Below, one piece after another: positions 16,913 to 25,999 of a stretch of DNA of 64,000 nucleotides (positions are counted from its first letter, which is position 1; each line of letters begins with the position of its first letter). Made by a program: the position numbers and the translations under genes. The stretch comes from UBA699 sp050261915 (GTDB lineage: Bacteria > Bacillota > Clostridia > Clostridiales > Clostridiaceae). The notes below the pieces were generated by a model. The model was not told the origin of the DNA and searched no databases. It saw only the letters and a program-made list of their open reading frames with translations. The stretch is from positions 45,610-109,609 of the forward strand of contig JBLNDT010000011.1 in the NCBI GenBank assembly GCA_050261915.1. The letters are read 5' to 3'.

Positions 16913-17403
16913 TTAAAGGTAAAACTATAAAATATGGAGACAATATTGATACTGATGTTATAATACCAGCAAGATATTTAAATACAAGCAGTTCAGAGGA
17001 ACTAGCAGAGCACTGCATGGAGGACCTTGATAAAAATTTCAAAGAGAAAATAAAAAATGCAAATATCATCACTGCAGGAAAAAATTTTGGATGCGGTTCT
17101 TCCAGGGAACATGCTCCAATTTCAATTAAAGCTTCCGGAGTAAGCTGTGTCCTGGCAGAAAGCTTTGCTAGGATATTTTTCAGAAATGCAATCAATATAG
17201 GACTTCCAATAATTGAATGCAGTGAAGCAGCAAAAGATGCAGAAGATGGAGATGAAATATCCATCGACCTTAAAACTGGAGAAATTATAAATATAACAAA
17301 AAACAGAAATTATAAATCAGAAGTTTTTCCTGAATTCATGGAAAAAATCATGGAAGCAAATGGATTAATAAACTATATAAAAGAATCAAATAAGGAGACA
17401 TAA
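16909..17403 (+). CDS. leuD: 3-isopropylmalate dehydratase small subunit
   Basis: 164 residues, starting at a TTG that overlaps the leuC stop (TTGA), with GAGGAGG eight bases upstream. The swivel domain contains DNIDTDVIIPARYL near the start and NFGCGSSREHAP, the loop that completes the active site. It forms the LeuCD heterodimer. leuB starts two bases after its stop. Confidence 0.94.
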   Translation: MIKGKTIKYGDNIDTDVIIPARYLNTSSSEELAEHCMEDLDKNFKEKIKNANIITAGKNFGCGSSREHAPISIKASGVSCVLAESFARIFFRNAINIGLPIIECSEAAKDAEDGDEISIDLKTGEIINITKNRNYKSEVFPEFMEKIMEANGLINYIKESNKET

Positions 17404-17405
17404 AT

Positions 17406-18470
17406 ATGAAAATAGCAGTAATTCCAGGAGATGGAATAGGCCCAGAGGTTACAGCCCAGGCAATAAAAGTCCTTAAATCAGTAGAAAAAAAATACAGTGT
17501 AAATTTCGAGTTTAATGAAGTTAAGCTTGGCGGAGATGCCATAGACAATACAGGAGTCCCCCTGCCAGAGGAAACTATAAGCATTTGCAAAGACAGCTCT
17601 GCTGTACTTTTAGGTGCAGTTGGGGGCCCAAAATGGGATAATCAGCCTTCAGAATTAAGACCTGAAGCAGGGTTGCTTAGACTTAGAAAAGAACTTGGTG
17701 TGTTTGCTAATTTAAGACCTGCCATACTATTTAAAGAGCTTATGGCAGCATCAAACTTAAAGGAAGATGTGCTTAAAAACGGCATAGACATAATGATAGT
17801 AAGGGAATTAATTGGTGGAGCTTATTTTGGTGAAAAGAAAACTTTTGAATATGAAGGAGGCAAAAAAGCCTTTGATACAATTGAATATTCAAGTTATGAA
17901 ATAGAGCGTATTGCAAAATCAGCCTTTGAAGTTGCAAGAGGCAGAAATAAAAAACTTACCCTTGTTGATAAGGCCAATGTGCTTCATACCTCAAGGCTTT
18001 GGAGAGAAGTTACAAACAAGATTGCAGAAAATTACAGTGATGTAGAACTTAATTATATGTATGTGGACAATGCTGCAATGCAGCTTATAAATAACCCTAA
18101 CCAGTTCGATGTTATATTAACTGAAAACATGTTTGGAGATATTTTAAGTGATGAAGCATCAATGCTTACTGGTTCACTTGGAATGCTTCCTTCTGCAAGT
18201 ATGGGTGAAAATTCCATGGGTTTATATGAACCTATACATGGATCAGCCCCAGACATAGCTGGTATGGACAAAGCAAATCCAATTGGAACAATAATGAGTG
18301 CAGCAATGCTGTTAAGACACAGTCTTTACATGGAAGATGCAGCGAAAGATGTAGAAAATGCAGTTAAGAAAGTTATTTCAAAGGGATACAGAACAGCAGA
18401 TATTATGGAAAAAGACAAAACCCTTATTGGCACAAATGCCATGGGAGATTATATATCTGCAGAAATATAA
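17406..18470 (+). CDS. leuB: 3-isopropylmalate dehydrogenase
   Basis: 354 residues. It begins MKIAVIPGDGIGPEV, the NAD-binding start of the isocitrate/isopropylmalate dehydrogenase family. It has GAVGGPKWD and the leucine-pathway arginines in LLRLRKELGVFANLRP. The metal-binding part is NMFGDILSDEASML, and GSAPDIAGMDKANPIG closes the active site. It oxidises and decarboxylates 3-isopropylmalate to 2-ketoisocaproate. It is the last gene of the operon and is followed by a strong terminator. Confidence 0.95.
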   Translation: MKIAVIPGDGIGPEVTAQAIKVLKSVEKKYSVNFEFNEVKLGGDAIDNTGVPLPEETISICKDSSAVLLGAVGGPKWDNQPSELRPEAGLLRLRKELGVFANLRPAILFKELMAASNLKEDVLKNGIDIMIVRELIGGAYFGEKKTFEYEGGKKAFDTIEYSSYEIERIAKSAFEVARGRNKKLTLVDKANVLHTSRLWREVTNKIAENYSDVELNYMYVDNAAMQLINNPNQFDVILTENMFGDILSDEASMLTGSLGMLPSASMGENSMGLYEPIHGSAPDIAGMDKANPIGTIMSAAMLLRHSLYMEDAAKDVENAVKKVISKGYRTADIMEKDKTLIGTNAMGDYISAEI

Positions 18471-18502
18471 CAGAGTGGCCCCTCCCACTCTGTTATTTTT
18501 TT
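18469..18502. terminator. Terminator shared by leuB and the germination operon
   Basis: AACAGAGTGG (18469-18478) pairs with CCACTCTGTT (18485-18494), followed by seven T on the plus strand. It overlaps both stop codons of the two convergent genes. The run on the leuB side is much better, so termination is clearest for the leu operon. Confidence 0.85.
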
Positions 18503-19575
18503 AGTAAAATTGCAGTTATAAACAAAAATATTTCCAAACCTGATTCTATAATTATGCCGATAAATGGATATGAATAAAAGGCAAAGTTTAAAAGCTCCAC
18601 ATTGCTATCAAAGGAAATGATACTAAGGACCATTGCTATTAAAATTGTTGGGTATACCAGCGGCTTATGTGAAGAGAGCCCAATGGTTTGAGAAAAGCCA
18701 AGGGAAGCTGCCCATATCATATTGGTGACTGTCATAATTCCTGCTCCAATAGCAATTATCATCCAAATAATTTCTACACGCTGAATAATGTCACCAATAT
18801 CAATCATTCTTGTAAGCTGCCACCCCACATTCACTAGATTTCCAGCCTGTTCCACCCCGAACACACCAACCCCAAGGGAAACCAGAGCTGATATAACAAA
18901 TGTTCCTATGCTAACTGCTGTAAACTTTGCAATAAATCCATTTTCCTGGTGGTTGCATATTGGTATATACATTCCCATGATGATGCAAATCCCAATATAG
19001 GATAATATAAATATGGAACCAGATAGGAATGGATATACTCCATGTGTAAGCTGAGGTTTTAAATTGTTAATGTCCACCAGAGGTGCTATAAAAATAATCA
19101 ATAATATAAGACTTATAAGATAAATTGGTCCTAGAACCTCACAGGTTCTGGCAATTGTTTCTATCCCTTTTTTAACAGCAAACCCTGAAAATATAAATCC
19201 TGTAAGTATAATTAACTGCAAGGGGGTATTTGGCAATATAACATTACCAATGAGCATTCCTATAGACCTCATTAAAAGTGAAGCTACCATTAAAAAGAAA
19301 AAACAAAACAGCAATGCTGCTATTCTCCCAAAAAATTTACCTAAAATTGTTATACTATACTGCATCATATTTTGTCCTGGAAATCTTATTCCCATATAAC
19401 CGTATACCAAAGCAAGCATTACATCCAAAAACCATGCCACAACTGCAGAAAGCCATGCTTCCCTTCCTGCATGAAAAATAAGCATGCCCAGAATTTGCAG
19501 GGTAGTAAAGGAGGTGATTATTGTAAATAGCATCCAAACAAACTGGTTTGTACTTATGATCTCCTTTTTATTCAA
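18493..19575 (-). CDS. gerKB: Spore germination receptor permease subunit (GerAB/GerKB family)
   Basis: 360 residues with about ten membrane helices, an APC-fold permease of the endospore germination family. It starts at a TTG spaced six bases from GGAGGG. In the spore inner membrane the B subunit binds germinant and works with the A subunit channel and C subunit lipoprotein, both encoded just upstream on this strand. The gene order here is A-C-small protein-B. The germinant cannot be read from the sequence. Confidence 0.9.
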   Translation of the reverse strand: MNKKEIISTNQFVWMLFTIITSFTTLQILGMLIFHAGREAWLSAVVAWFLDVMLALVYGYMGIRFPGQNMMQYSITILGKFFGRIAALLFCFFFLMVASLLMRSIGMLIGNVILPNTPLQLIILTGFIFSGFAVKKGIETIARTCEVLGPIYLISLILLIIFIAPLVDINNLKPQLTHGVYPFLSGSIFILSYIGICIIMGMYIPICNHQENGFIAKFTAVSIGTFVISALVSLGVGVFGVEQAGNLVNVGWQLTRMIDIGDIIQRVEIIWMIIAIGAGIMTVTNMIWAASLGFSQTIGLSSHKPLVYPTILIAMVLSIISFDSNVELLNFAFYSYPFIGIIIESGLEIFLFITAILLKK

Positions 19576-19589
19576 AACATTCCCTCCTT

Positions 19590-19808
19590 TTAATGATTTC
19601 TAAAAACCATTCTTCCTAAAGGATAAAACAAACTTTTTAGAACCACTATAGGTGTAGGTATATTAAACACCTTAAACACTGCAAAGGATATGCCAAGGGC
19701 AGTTAATATTATTATTGAAATAACTTCTTTCCTTTGATTTTTACCTGCTAAGGAAATTGCTTCAAAAAAACTTATTGCTGTAAATATGAGTATTAAAATC
19801 AGCAGCAT
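19590..19808 (-). CDS. Small membrane protein in the germination operon
   Basis: 72 residues with two hydrophobic segments (about 2-20 and 30-55) separated by a basic stretch AGKNQRKE. It lies between the C and B subunit genes, 16 bp after the former, with AGGAGCC upstream of the ATG. Small D-type membrane proteins of two helices occur in several gerA-type operons and modulate receptor function, so this may be one. I do not recognise the sequence itself. Confidence 0.7.
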   Translation of the reverse strand: MLLILILIFTAISFFEAISLAGKNQRKEVISIIILTALGISFAVFKVFNIPTPIVVLKSLFYPLGRMVFRNH

Positions 19809-19824
19809 AGGCTCCTCCCCAAAT

Positions 19825-20928
19825 TCACTGTTTTATTACAGGCTTGTAGTATATTCGTATATTTCTAATTGTGGAATCCACAGTTACATTTACTTTATAG
19901 TCATCATTAGTGTAACCAGGGTAATCAGCATATAAATAATAGCCCAATCCAAATATATCTGTTTTAAGCTGTTTGGCTTTATTTAACGCTGCATTTATTT
20001 CATTCTTTATCTTCTGATTTTGAGCTTCCTCTATTTTATTTATTACTGATTCATCCATAAAATCTGTAACGCACTGACTTTCTTCCATGTTGCAGCTTAC
20101 TTTTACAGCAATATCCATGTTCATTTTATCATTATTTATTAAGGGTTTTATTTTTGATTTAACATGAATTATTTTAGATGAAATATTGCCATTTTCAAAG
20201 CTTACAGTGATAAGACTTCCTTTTGCATTGCCTTTGATCCATAAAAACCCCCTGGCTTCGTCCCCTTTTAGCCAATCTATCATTTTTTCATCTTTAAATA
20301 CTGCGATATCTCCAAAATCAAATATTTCATTCTTATTACCCTGATCAATATCCCTGTTTTTTAAAGCTATACCTGATGTGTAAATCTCTCTGCCAGGGGT
20401 ACTGAGCAATTCAATAAAATCTTTTATATTAGTAGCTATAATATTAGGTGAGTTTTTTTTATTTTTTATTGTTTCTTCCAATATTGTACCTGTATCTGAA
20501 TTAAGTCCCAAATTTGTACTTAATATTTTGTTTAATTGATCACTTTTTGAAATAAGTATTCTTGAAGTTGGTCTTATTTCACCCTCCCTTTGAAAAAAGT
20601 CTATCACTGGCACTAATCCCTTAGTAGTTGCCAGTTCCTCTGATAATATAACCACCTTAGTGTGTCCAAAGTAAATTCTATGGTGCTGATTTAAGGCTAT
20701 CTTTTCTACTGCTTGAGATACGGAAGGTGCAGATTCCTTGAATACCTCATAGTTGCAATTGTTTTTTTCTCCTGTTTCTTGTATCATAACTTCAATATTA
20801 TTATCACTATCCAGACCAATTCCCATTAATGTTACAACCCCGAGTTTTTCCGTTTCCGTAGAATCCCAACATCCTGTTAAAAAAAATGATAGTATTACAA
20901 TCAAAAAAATTACCCTAATCTTATTCAA
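19825..20928 (-). CDS. gerKC: Spore germination receptor lipoprotein subunit (Ger(x)C family)
   Basis: 367 residues from a TTG at 20928 that overlaps the A-subunit stop (TTGA) and has GGAGGAACAACCC upstream. This start gives a proper lipoprotein signal: MNKIRVIFLIVILSFFLTGC with the lipobox LTGC. After it comes WDSTETEKLG, the family's standard mature start (W-D-x-x-E). The rest is the three-domain GerC body ending YYKPVIKQ. It is anchored in the spore inner membrane and required for receptor function. Confidence 0.9.
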   Translation of the reverse strand: MNKIRVIFLIVILSFFLTGCWDSTETEKLGVVTLMGIGLDSDNNIEVMIQETGEKNNCNYEVFKESAPSVSQAVEKIALNQHHRIYFGHTKVVILSEELATTKGLVPVIDFFQREGEIRPTSRILISKSDQLNKILSTNLGLNSDTGTILEETIKNKKNSPNIIATNIKDFIELLSTPGREIYTSGIALKNRDIDQGNKNEIFDFGDIAVFKDEKMIDWLKGDEARGFLWIKGNAKGSLITVSFENGNISSKIIHVKSKIKPLINNDKMNMDIAVKVSCNMEESQCVTDFMDESVINKIEEAQNQKIKNEINAALNKAKQLKTDIFGLGYYLYADYPGYTNDDYKVNVTVDSTIRNIRIYYKPVIKQ

Positions 20929-22448
20929 GGGTTGTTCCTCCAATTTTCGTTGTATTTTGAAATTCTTCGGATTGTTTTCTGTTTTGAAAATGCCCAAAGG
21001 GGAAATCTGAGCACTGTATCCTTAAAACTTGGGGCATCAAATGGAGTCAATGGATAAAGATAAGGTGTACCAAAACTTTTTAAAGAGCACATATGAACAA
21101 GTAAAAAAAGAAGTCCCAGCATTAGTCCATATAGCCCAAATATTGAAGATAAAATCATTAAAGCAAAACGAAGTATACGTACTGATAGTGAAATGTTATA
21201 CTGTGGTATTGTAAATCCAGCAATTGCTGTGAGGGATACAACTATGACCATTAAAGGGGATACTACTGCTGCCTGAACTGCTGCCTGGCCGATAACAAGC
21301 CCCCCCACAATACTGATGGCAGGTCCCACCGGTCTTGGCAGCCTAACCCCTGCTTCACGAAGAATTTCAAATGCTGTCTCCATTAAAATAGCTTCTGCAT
21401 AATTTGGCAGAGGTACCCCCGCGCGGGCAGTGATAATGCTTTCCAGCAGCCTGGTTGGTATAAGCTCCTGATGGAAATTAACCACGGAAATATATAATGC
21501 AGGCAGCACCAATGCTATGCTCATGCTAAAATATCTTAATAATCTTGCCAGACTTGAAAATGTATATCTGTTGTAATAATCATCAGCAGACTGGATTAAA
21601 GAAAAAAACTCCCCTGGAAGAATTAAGGTTATAGGGGTATTATCCACAAGGATTACCGCTCTTCCCTCCATCAATGCGGAACAGGCAATATCAGGCCTGT
21701 CAGTATCTCTTATTTGGGAAAACACTGAGAATTTATTATCATTAATGTATTCGCTTATGTAATTGCTGTCTATTATTCCATCCGCATTCATTTTATTAAT
21801 TCTTGTCCTGATTTCATCTATAAGATCACCCGGGCATAATCCTCTAATATAACCTATACATATCTTGGTATGACTTATGCTTCCAACTGTTAAGGATTCA
21901 AATATTAAATCAGCATTGCTTATTCTTCTTCTTATAAGAGATAAATTAATGCCTAATACTTCAATAAAGGAGTCCCTTGGACCTTTTACTGTTGGTTCAA
22001 CTACAGATTCAGATATTTCCCTGTATGAATATCCCTTAACATCTATTATTAAAATCTTATCCAGGTCATCAAATAAAATAGCAATATTTCCAGAGGCAAT
22101 TTCTTCGGTTAATTCCTTTAAGCTGTAAACTATTTTGGTCTGCGCATTTGTAATTACATTACCTAGAAATATTTCCGATATTATTTCACTTCCATTGACC
22201 ATACCGGATTTATATGAATCAACAATTAGAGAATTCATGATATTGGAATCAACATCGTTTTTTGATACCATATTCTCAAAATAAATTAATGCTGATGATA
22301 TTGGTTCCTTTCTTCCAAGAACAAGATTCCTGATTATAAGGTCAGCATTTATCCCCAGAACTTTTTTAATTATGTCAATGTTTTCATTAAGACATGTGCA
22401 CAGCTTTATCTTGGTGAATATCTCTTTCGAATATTTATCAAAAGTCAT
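20925..22448 (-). CDS. gerKA: Spore germination receptor A subunit (GerAA/GerKA family)
   Basis: 507 residues. The soluble N-terminal domain (about 1-270) is followed by about five membrane segments starting near residue 285, with PGEFFSLIQSADDYY and LPNYAEAILMETAFEILREAGVR-type stretches that mark the GerA family. A subunits of this family are proposed to form the ion channel opened by germinants. TTAGGAGGAGC precedes the ATG at 22448. It is the first gene of the operon. Confidence 0.92.
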   Translation of the reverse strand: MTFDKYSKEIFTKIKLCTCLNENIDIIKKVLGINADLIIRNLVLGRKEPISSALIYFENMVSKNDVDSNIMNSLIVDSYKSGMVNGSEIISEIFLGNVITNAQTKIVYSLKELTEEIASGNIAILFDDLDKILIIDVKGYSYREISESVVEPTVKGPRDSFIEVLGINLSLIRRRISNADLIFESLTVGSISHTKICIGYIRGLCPGDLIDEIRTRINKMNADGIIDSNYISEYINDNKFSVFSQIRDTDRPDIACSALMEGRAVILVDNTPITLILPGEFFSLIQSADDYYNRYTFSSLARLLRYFSMSIALVLPALYISVVNFHQELIPTRLLESIITARAGVPLPNYAEAILMETAFEILREAGVRLPRPVGPAISIVGGLVIGQAAVQAAVVSPLMVIVVSLTAIAGFTIPQYNISLSVRILRFALMILSSIFGLYGLMLGLLFLLVHMCSLKSFGTPYLYPLTPFDAPSFKDTVLRFPLWAFSKQKTIRRISKYNENWRNNP

Positions 22449-22542
22449 ACCGGCTCCTCCTAATTGGAAGAATTAAGAATTAAACTTATATTAAATATTT
22501 TTCCAACCAAGTATTTTATTATGCATATAATAAAAAAATAAA

Positions 22543-22566
22543 GGATACTATAAAAATATAGTATCC
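22543..22566 (-). terminator. Terminator downstream of the GcvT-like gene
   Basis: GGATACTATA (22543-22552) pairs perfectly with TATAGTATCC (22557-22566) around four A. On the minus strand it is followed by TTTATTTTTTTATTA, so it ends the leftward GcvT-like transcript about 140 bp after its stop. Confidence 0.75.
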
Positions 22567-22587
22567 TGTTAAATCGAGGTGTTAAGT

Positions 22588-22701
22588 GTGGAATATGGAA
22601 AAATAAACAATTATATATCCCTGTTAATAGGTATATCAATAATAATCATATGTTGTTCCATATCTTATTTTTTTCAGAAAAATCTTTTTAAAAAAAAGTA
22701 G
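22588..22701 (+). CDS. Possible 37-residue membrane peptide
   Basis: A GTG at 22588 is preceded by CGAGGTGTTAA and opens a frame coding MEYGKINNY, then a membrane helix (ISLLIGISIIIICCSISYFF) and a basic tail QKNLFKKK. The topology is that of a small single-pass membrane peptide. It lies antisense to the 3' untranslated region of the GcvT-like gene, and I see no clear promoter, so it may be chance. Confidence 0.35.
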   Translation: MEYGKINNYISLLIGISIIIICCSISYFFQKNLFKKK

Positions 22702-22704
22702 ATA

Positions 22705-23724
22705 TCAATTCATAATAACCTTTGCTTCAAATAATAAATCTGTATCCTTAACAAATACTTTTGTTCCTCTGGTGGCATACTCAAGGTCTAATACCGCCAA
22801 GCCTACACTTGTACCCTTCTTTGGTGAAAAGTGCCAGGATGTAACCTTTCCTACCTTTTTATTATTTGCAAGTATTACTGCCCCAGGGCTTGGGATACCG
22901 TTTATATCGTCAAGCTGCAAGGAAACAACTTTTTTTGTTATCCCTTTTTTATTTTGTTTTAAAAGTGCATTTTTACCTATGAAATCTTCTTTTTCAAACT
23001 TGATGTAATCTTCAAAGCCTGCTTCTAATGGAGTAATATCCTCTAACTCGTCACCAAATAGAGGTAAATTTGCTTCAAATCTTAAAACGTCCCTGGTATC
23101 TGTACCTACAAATTTGAGCCCTTCTTCTTTGCCTTCATTTAATATCCTGCTGCATATGTTTTGTCCATTTTCCCAGGAGGTGTAAATTTCAAAACCATCG
23201 ATGCCTATACATCCCATCCTTGAAATCATACATTTCTTACCGTCAATTAATATATTTTCTTCAAAGCTGTAACGTTTTATTGCCTGTAAGTTTGTATCTG
23301 TAAGTTTTTGAAGTATTTCAATTGATTTTGGACCATGTAGAGCCAGCTGATACATGGAACCTGTTATATTTATTATACTTAAGTCTTGATATCTTTTTCT
23401 GTTGATAATCCATTTAAATGTTTTCTCAATATTTCCAGAGTTTATTACAAATAAAAAATGATCCTCACTAAACCTATATAATATGAAGGATTCCATTACT
23501 GCCCCATAAGGATAGCACATTAAGGTATGAACCCCGTCCCCATTATTTAATTTGCTTATATCATTGGTAACAAGATTTTGAATAAAGGAAAATGCATCAT
23601 TACCTTTTATTTCAATCTTGCCTATACAGGATACATCAAAAAGTCCTGCTTTCTTTTTTACAGCCTCATACTCATTCTTTATCTGCTTCATTTTCTCGGT
23701 TAATAATTTGTTCACTGCTTCCAT
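22705..23724 (-). CDS. gcvT: GcvT-like aminomethyltransferase (glycine cleavage T-protein family)
   Basis: 339 residues from the ATG at 23724, which has TTAGGAGGAG upstream. Family blocks are in order: GLFDVSCIGKIEIKG near residue 28, FIQNLVTNDIS, ALHGPKSIEIL, GCIGIDGFEIY, RFEANLPLFGDEL and TPLEAGFEDYIKFEK. T-protein moves the methylene of glycine to tetrahydrofolate with the H-protein. No gcvH, gcvP or lpd is in the window, so this may be a stand-alone relative. The tandem glycine riboswitch just upstream strongly supports a role in glycine metabolism. The gene is slightly shorter than typical GcvT (about 365 residues). Confidence 0.82.
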   Translation of the reverse strand: MEAVNKLLTEKMKQIKNEYEAVKKKAGLFDVSCIGKIEIKGNDAFSFIQNLVTNDISKLNNGDGVHTLMCYPYGAVMESFILYRFSEDHFLFVINSGNIEKTFKWIINRKRYQDLSIINITGSMYQLALHGPKSIEILQKLTDTNLQAIKRYSFEENILIDGKKCMISRMGCIGIDGFEIYTSWENGQNICSRILNEGKEEGLKFVGTDTRDVLRFEANLPLFGDELEDITPLEAGFEDYIKFEKEDFIGKNALLKQNKKGITKKVVSLQLDDINGIPSPGAVILANNKKVGKVTSWHFSPKKGTSVGLAVLDLEYATRGTKVFVKDTDLLFEAKVIMN

Positions 23725-23766
23725 AATTTCTCCTCCTAAATTTATTAAAATTAAAAACATGGAAAA

Positions 23767-23975
23767 GACCATGTGAAAACTATTCCCACATGGCCTCTGT
23801 TATTAACCTGAGAGCTTTGATTATTAATCTTTCCCCAACGGTTCTGCCAAAAGCAGATTTCCAGAGTCTCGTCCTGCAGCAGTACTTTTACCTGATAGTT
23901 TCTGGTAGTTTGGGTCTACCATTGCCTCTTCGGTTAACCTAAGTTCATCTCCTGATGCAATCATCCTATAATATA
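23767..23975 (-). ncRNA. Tandem glycine riboswitch with terminator
   Basis: Read on the minus strand, aptamer 1 contains CCGAAGAGGCAA (rc of 23922-23933) and ATCAGGTAAAAGTACTGC followed by GGAC (rc of 23871-23896). Aptamer 2 contains CTCTGG, CCGTTGGGGAAA (rc of 23830-23841) and CTCTCAGGTTAATAACAGAG (rc of 23795-23814). These match the two-aptamer glycine riboswitch layout. A hairpin CCATGTG/CACATGG (23769-23775, 23787-23793) followed by TCTTTTCC overlaps the end of aptamer 2 and would be the expression platform. A TATAAT-like -10 is at 24008-24013. Aptamer 2 is the more degenerate one. Confidence 0.85.
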
Positions 23976-24058
23976 AAATTTTCTTTTCAATATCCTTAAC
24001 CAGTATAATTATAACAAATATTTTAGTTATAGTACATACCAAAATTTCATATTATTGA

Positions 24059-25219
24059 TTATATAAAATTCCTTACATTAACTACTTCACCTTGTTTAAT
24101 GTAGACCCTTGGAACTCTCTTTCCCGGCATGCATACTACTTCATTTTTTATTGTACCAAGGCAGTCTGCTATATCATCTGCATCAAACTTCAAGTTTCCA
24201 TCGCTGCCCATAAGTATAACTGTATCTCCTATGTTTACTTCCCCCACATCTGTAAGATCTACCATGCATTGATCCATACATATGTTTCCAACTATAGGAG
24301 CAAACTTTCCGCTGATAATAACTTTTGCTTTTCCGGACAACATTCTAGTATATCCATCAGCATATCCAACCCCTAGAGTACCAATTACACTATTTCTTTC
24401 AGTTTTGAATTTTCTTCCATAACCAATGTATTGTCCTGGTTCCATGTTCTTAATATGGAGGAGGCTTGCCTTCCATGTCATGGCAGGTTTTACCTCTAAA
24501 ACACTTTTATCCTGATCCTCTGAGGAATAATATCCATAAAGAATAATTCCAGGTCTAACCCCCTCAAGGTGTGTATCTTGAAGATCAGTTATAGCAGCAC
24601 TATTTGCTATGTTTTTTAATTTAATAAAAAGCCCTTTTTCTTCTATTTTATTTAAAAACCAATTGTATTTTTCAAATTGAAGCTTTGAATATTCCTTATC
24701 AGCCTCATCAGAAGTACTAAAATGTGAAAATATACCTTGTATATCAATGTTCTCTAATTTACTTATTCTTAATGCTTCTTCCACGCTTTCCTCTGTTGGT
24801 AGAAAACCTATTCTTCCCATACCAGAGTCTACAGCCAAATGAATTTTTGCTGTTTTACCTTTGCTCCTGGCATATTCTGAAAATGCCTTTGCATAGTCAT
24901 AAGAAAATACTACGGGTTCCAGGTCATATTCTACAAGGTCACAAAACAATGAAGGTGGAGTTACTCCCAGCACATTTATCTGACAGGTTAAACCTGACTT
25001 CCTTAATTCTACCCCCTCTGTGGACACAGCCACAGCAAGCCTTGTGGCACCATTTTCTAGTAAAACCGGTGCTACGTCTATTGCCCCATGCCCGTAGCTG
25101 TCAGCTTTCACAATACCAAATATCTCCTTACTCTTGGCTAACTTTCTGATATTTTTCATATTTTCTGCAATAATGTCCAGGTCAACTTCCAGCCATACAG
25201 GTCTGTGATTTGTATACAT
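24059..25219 (-). CDS. alr: Alanine racemase
   Basis: 386 residues. The PLP lysine lies in GIVKADSYGHGA near residue 38, followed by the barrel motifs LAVDSGMGRIGF and GVRPGIILYGYY. The C-terminal catalytic tyrosine region is YIGYGRKF, and GNICMDQCMVDLTD is conserved. It interconverts L- and D-alanine for peptidoglycan, and in spore formers it also removes the germinant L-alanine. It starts at an ATG in MYTNHRPVWLEVDLD. It is separate from the riboswitch gene, which begins over 300 bp downstream on the same strand. Confidence 0.94.
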   Translation of the reverse strand: MYTNHRPVWLEVDLDIIAENMKNIRKLAKSKEIFGIVKADSYGHGAIDVAPVLLENGATRLAVAVSTEGVELRKSGLTCQINVLGVTPPSLFCDLVEYDLEPVVFSYDYAKAFSEYARSKGKTAKIHLAVDSGMGRIGFLPTEESVEEALRISKLENIDIQGIFSHFSTSDEADKEYSKLQFEKYNWFLNKIEEKGLFIKLKNIANSAAITDLQDTHLEGVRPGIILYGYYSSEDQDKSVLEVKPAMTWKASLLHIKNMEPGQYIGYGRKFKTERNSVIGTLGVGYADGYTRMLSGKAKVIISGKFAPIVGNICMDQCMVDLTDVGEVNIGDTVILMGSDGNLKFDADDIADCLGTIKNEVVCMPGKRVPRVYIKQGEVVNVRNFI

Positions 25220-25294
25220 ATAATTACCCCCTCAATAGAAAAATATATTTTGTGTGAAAATTGAAGCTTTTAAACTCAACACTTTCATTATATA

Positions 25295-25990
25295 CTAATT
25301 TTCTTTGTTTTTAAACACGCTGGGGGTTGCTCCAGTATTTTTTTTGAATATTTTATAGAAATAATTTAAATTATTATATCCAACCTTAAACGCTACTTCT
25401 TTTATGGACATATCCGTTTCTTCAAGGAGCTTTACGGCGGATTTTATTCTAATATCATTTAAGTATGATATAAAGCTAGTAGAACAATATTTTCTAAACA
25501 TCCTTGAAATATAACTGGAGCTTGTATGAAACTTTAAGGCACAATCCTTAAGCTCAATATTATTTTGATAGTTACTGTTTACATATTCAAGTATTTCATT
25601 AAAAATTCTATTATCTGTTTGCCTGTGTCCTAAAACCCTCTCCACAGTTTGAAAAAAAAGATCAGGTTCAATTGGCTTTAGAAGTATATCCTTTGCTCCG
25701 AGCCTTAGTGCTGCCTGGGCATATTCAAAATATCCGAAAGCAGTAATTACTATAAAACTTATATCCCTATAGGATGTATTCGTCTTTTCAATAACCTCCA
25801 ACCCATTTAAAATAGGCATTCTTATATCAATAAATACTAAATCAGGTTTCGTTCTGCTTATTATTTCAACAGCTTCATCTCCCGCTGAAGCCTGTCCAAT
25901 TACCTCAATAGGAAATTGGTACCTTTTTATAAGGTATTTTATAAGGTCAATTGATAAATCCTCATCATCTACTATTACTGCACTTCTCAT
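25295..25990 (-). CDS. Response regulator with AraC-type output domain
   Basis: 231 residues. The receiver domain has the acidic pair VDDED (8-12), the phosphorylated Asp in LVFIDIRMPILNG and the Lys in ILLKPIEP. The C-terminal AraC domain (about 130-231) has two helix-turn-helix units, the second with MSIKEVAFKVGYNNLNYF, and ends PSVFKNKEN. It forms a two-component pair with the kinase encoded 9 bp upstream. Its targets are not evident from the sequence. Confidence 0.9.
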   Translation of the reverse strand: MRSAVIVDDEDLSIDLIKYLIKRYQFPIEVIGQASAGDEAVEIISRTKPDLVFIDIRMPILNGLEVIEKTNTSYRDISFIVITAFGYFEYAQAALRLGAKDILLKPIEPDLFFQTVERVLGHRQTDNRIFNEILEYVNSNYQNNIELKDCALKFHTSSSYISRMFRKYCSTSFISYLNDIRIKSAVKLLEETDMSIKEVAFKVGYNNLNYFYKIFKKNTGATPSVFKNKEN

Positions 25991-25999
25991 TTTAACCTC

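Noticed and set aside
23824..24042. 72-codon leftward frame with a hydrophobic start
   Set aside because: It lies within the glycine riboswitch, whose conserved aptamer blocks explain the sequence better than a protein, and it has no family match.
24724..25149. 141-codon rightward frame antisense to alr
   Set aside because: Alanine racemase on the other strand has complete catalytic motifs; this frame is a shadow with no start signals.
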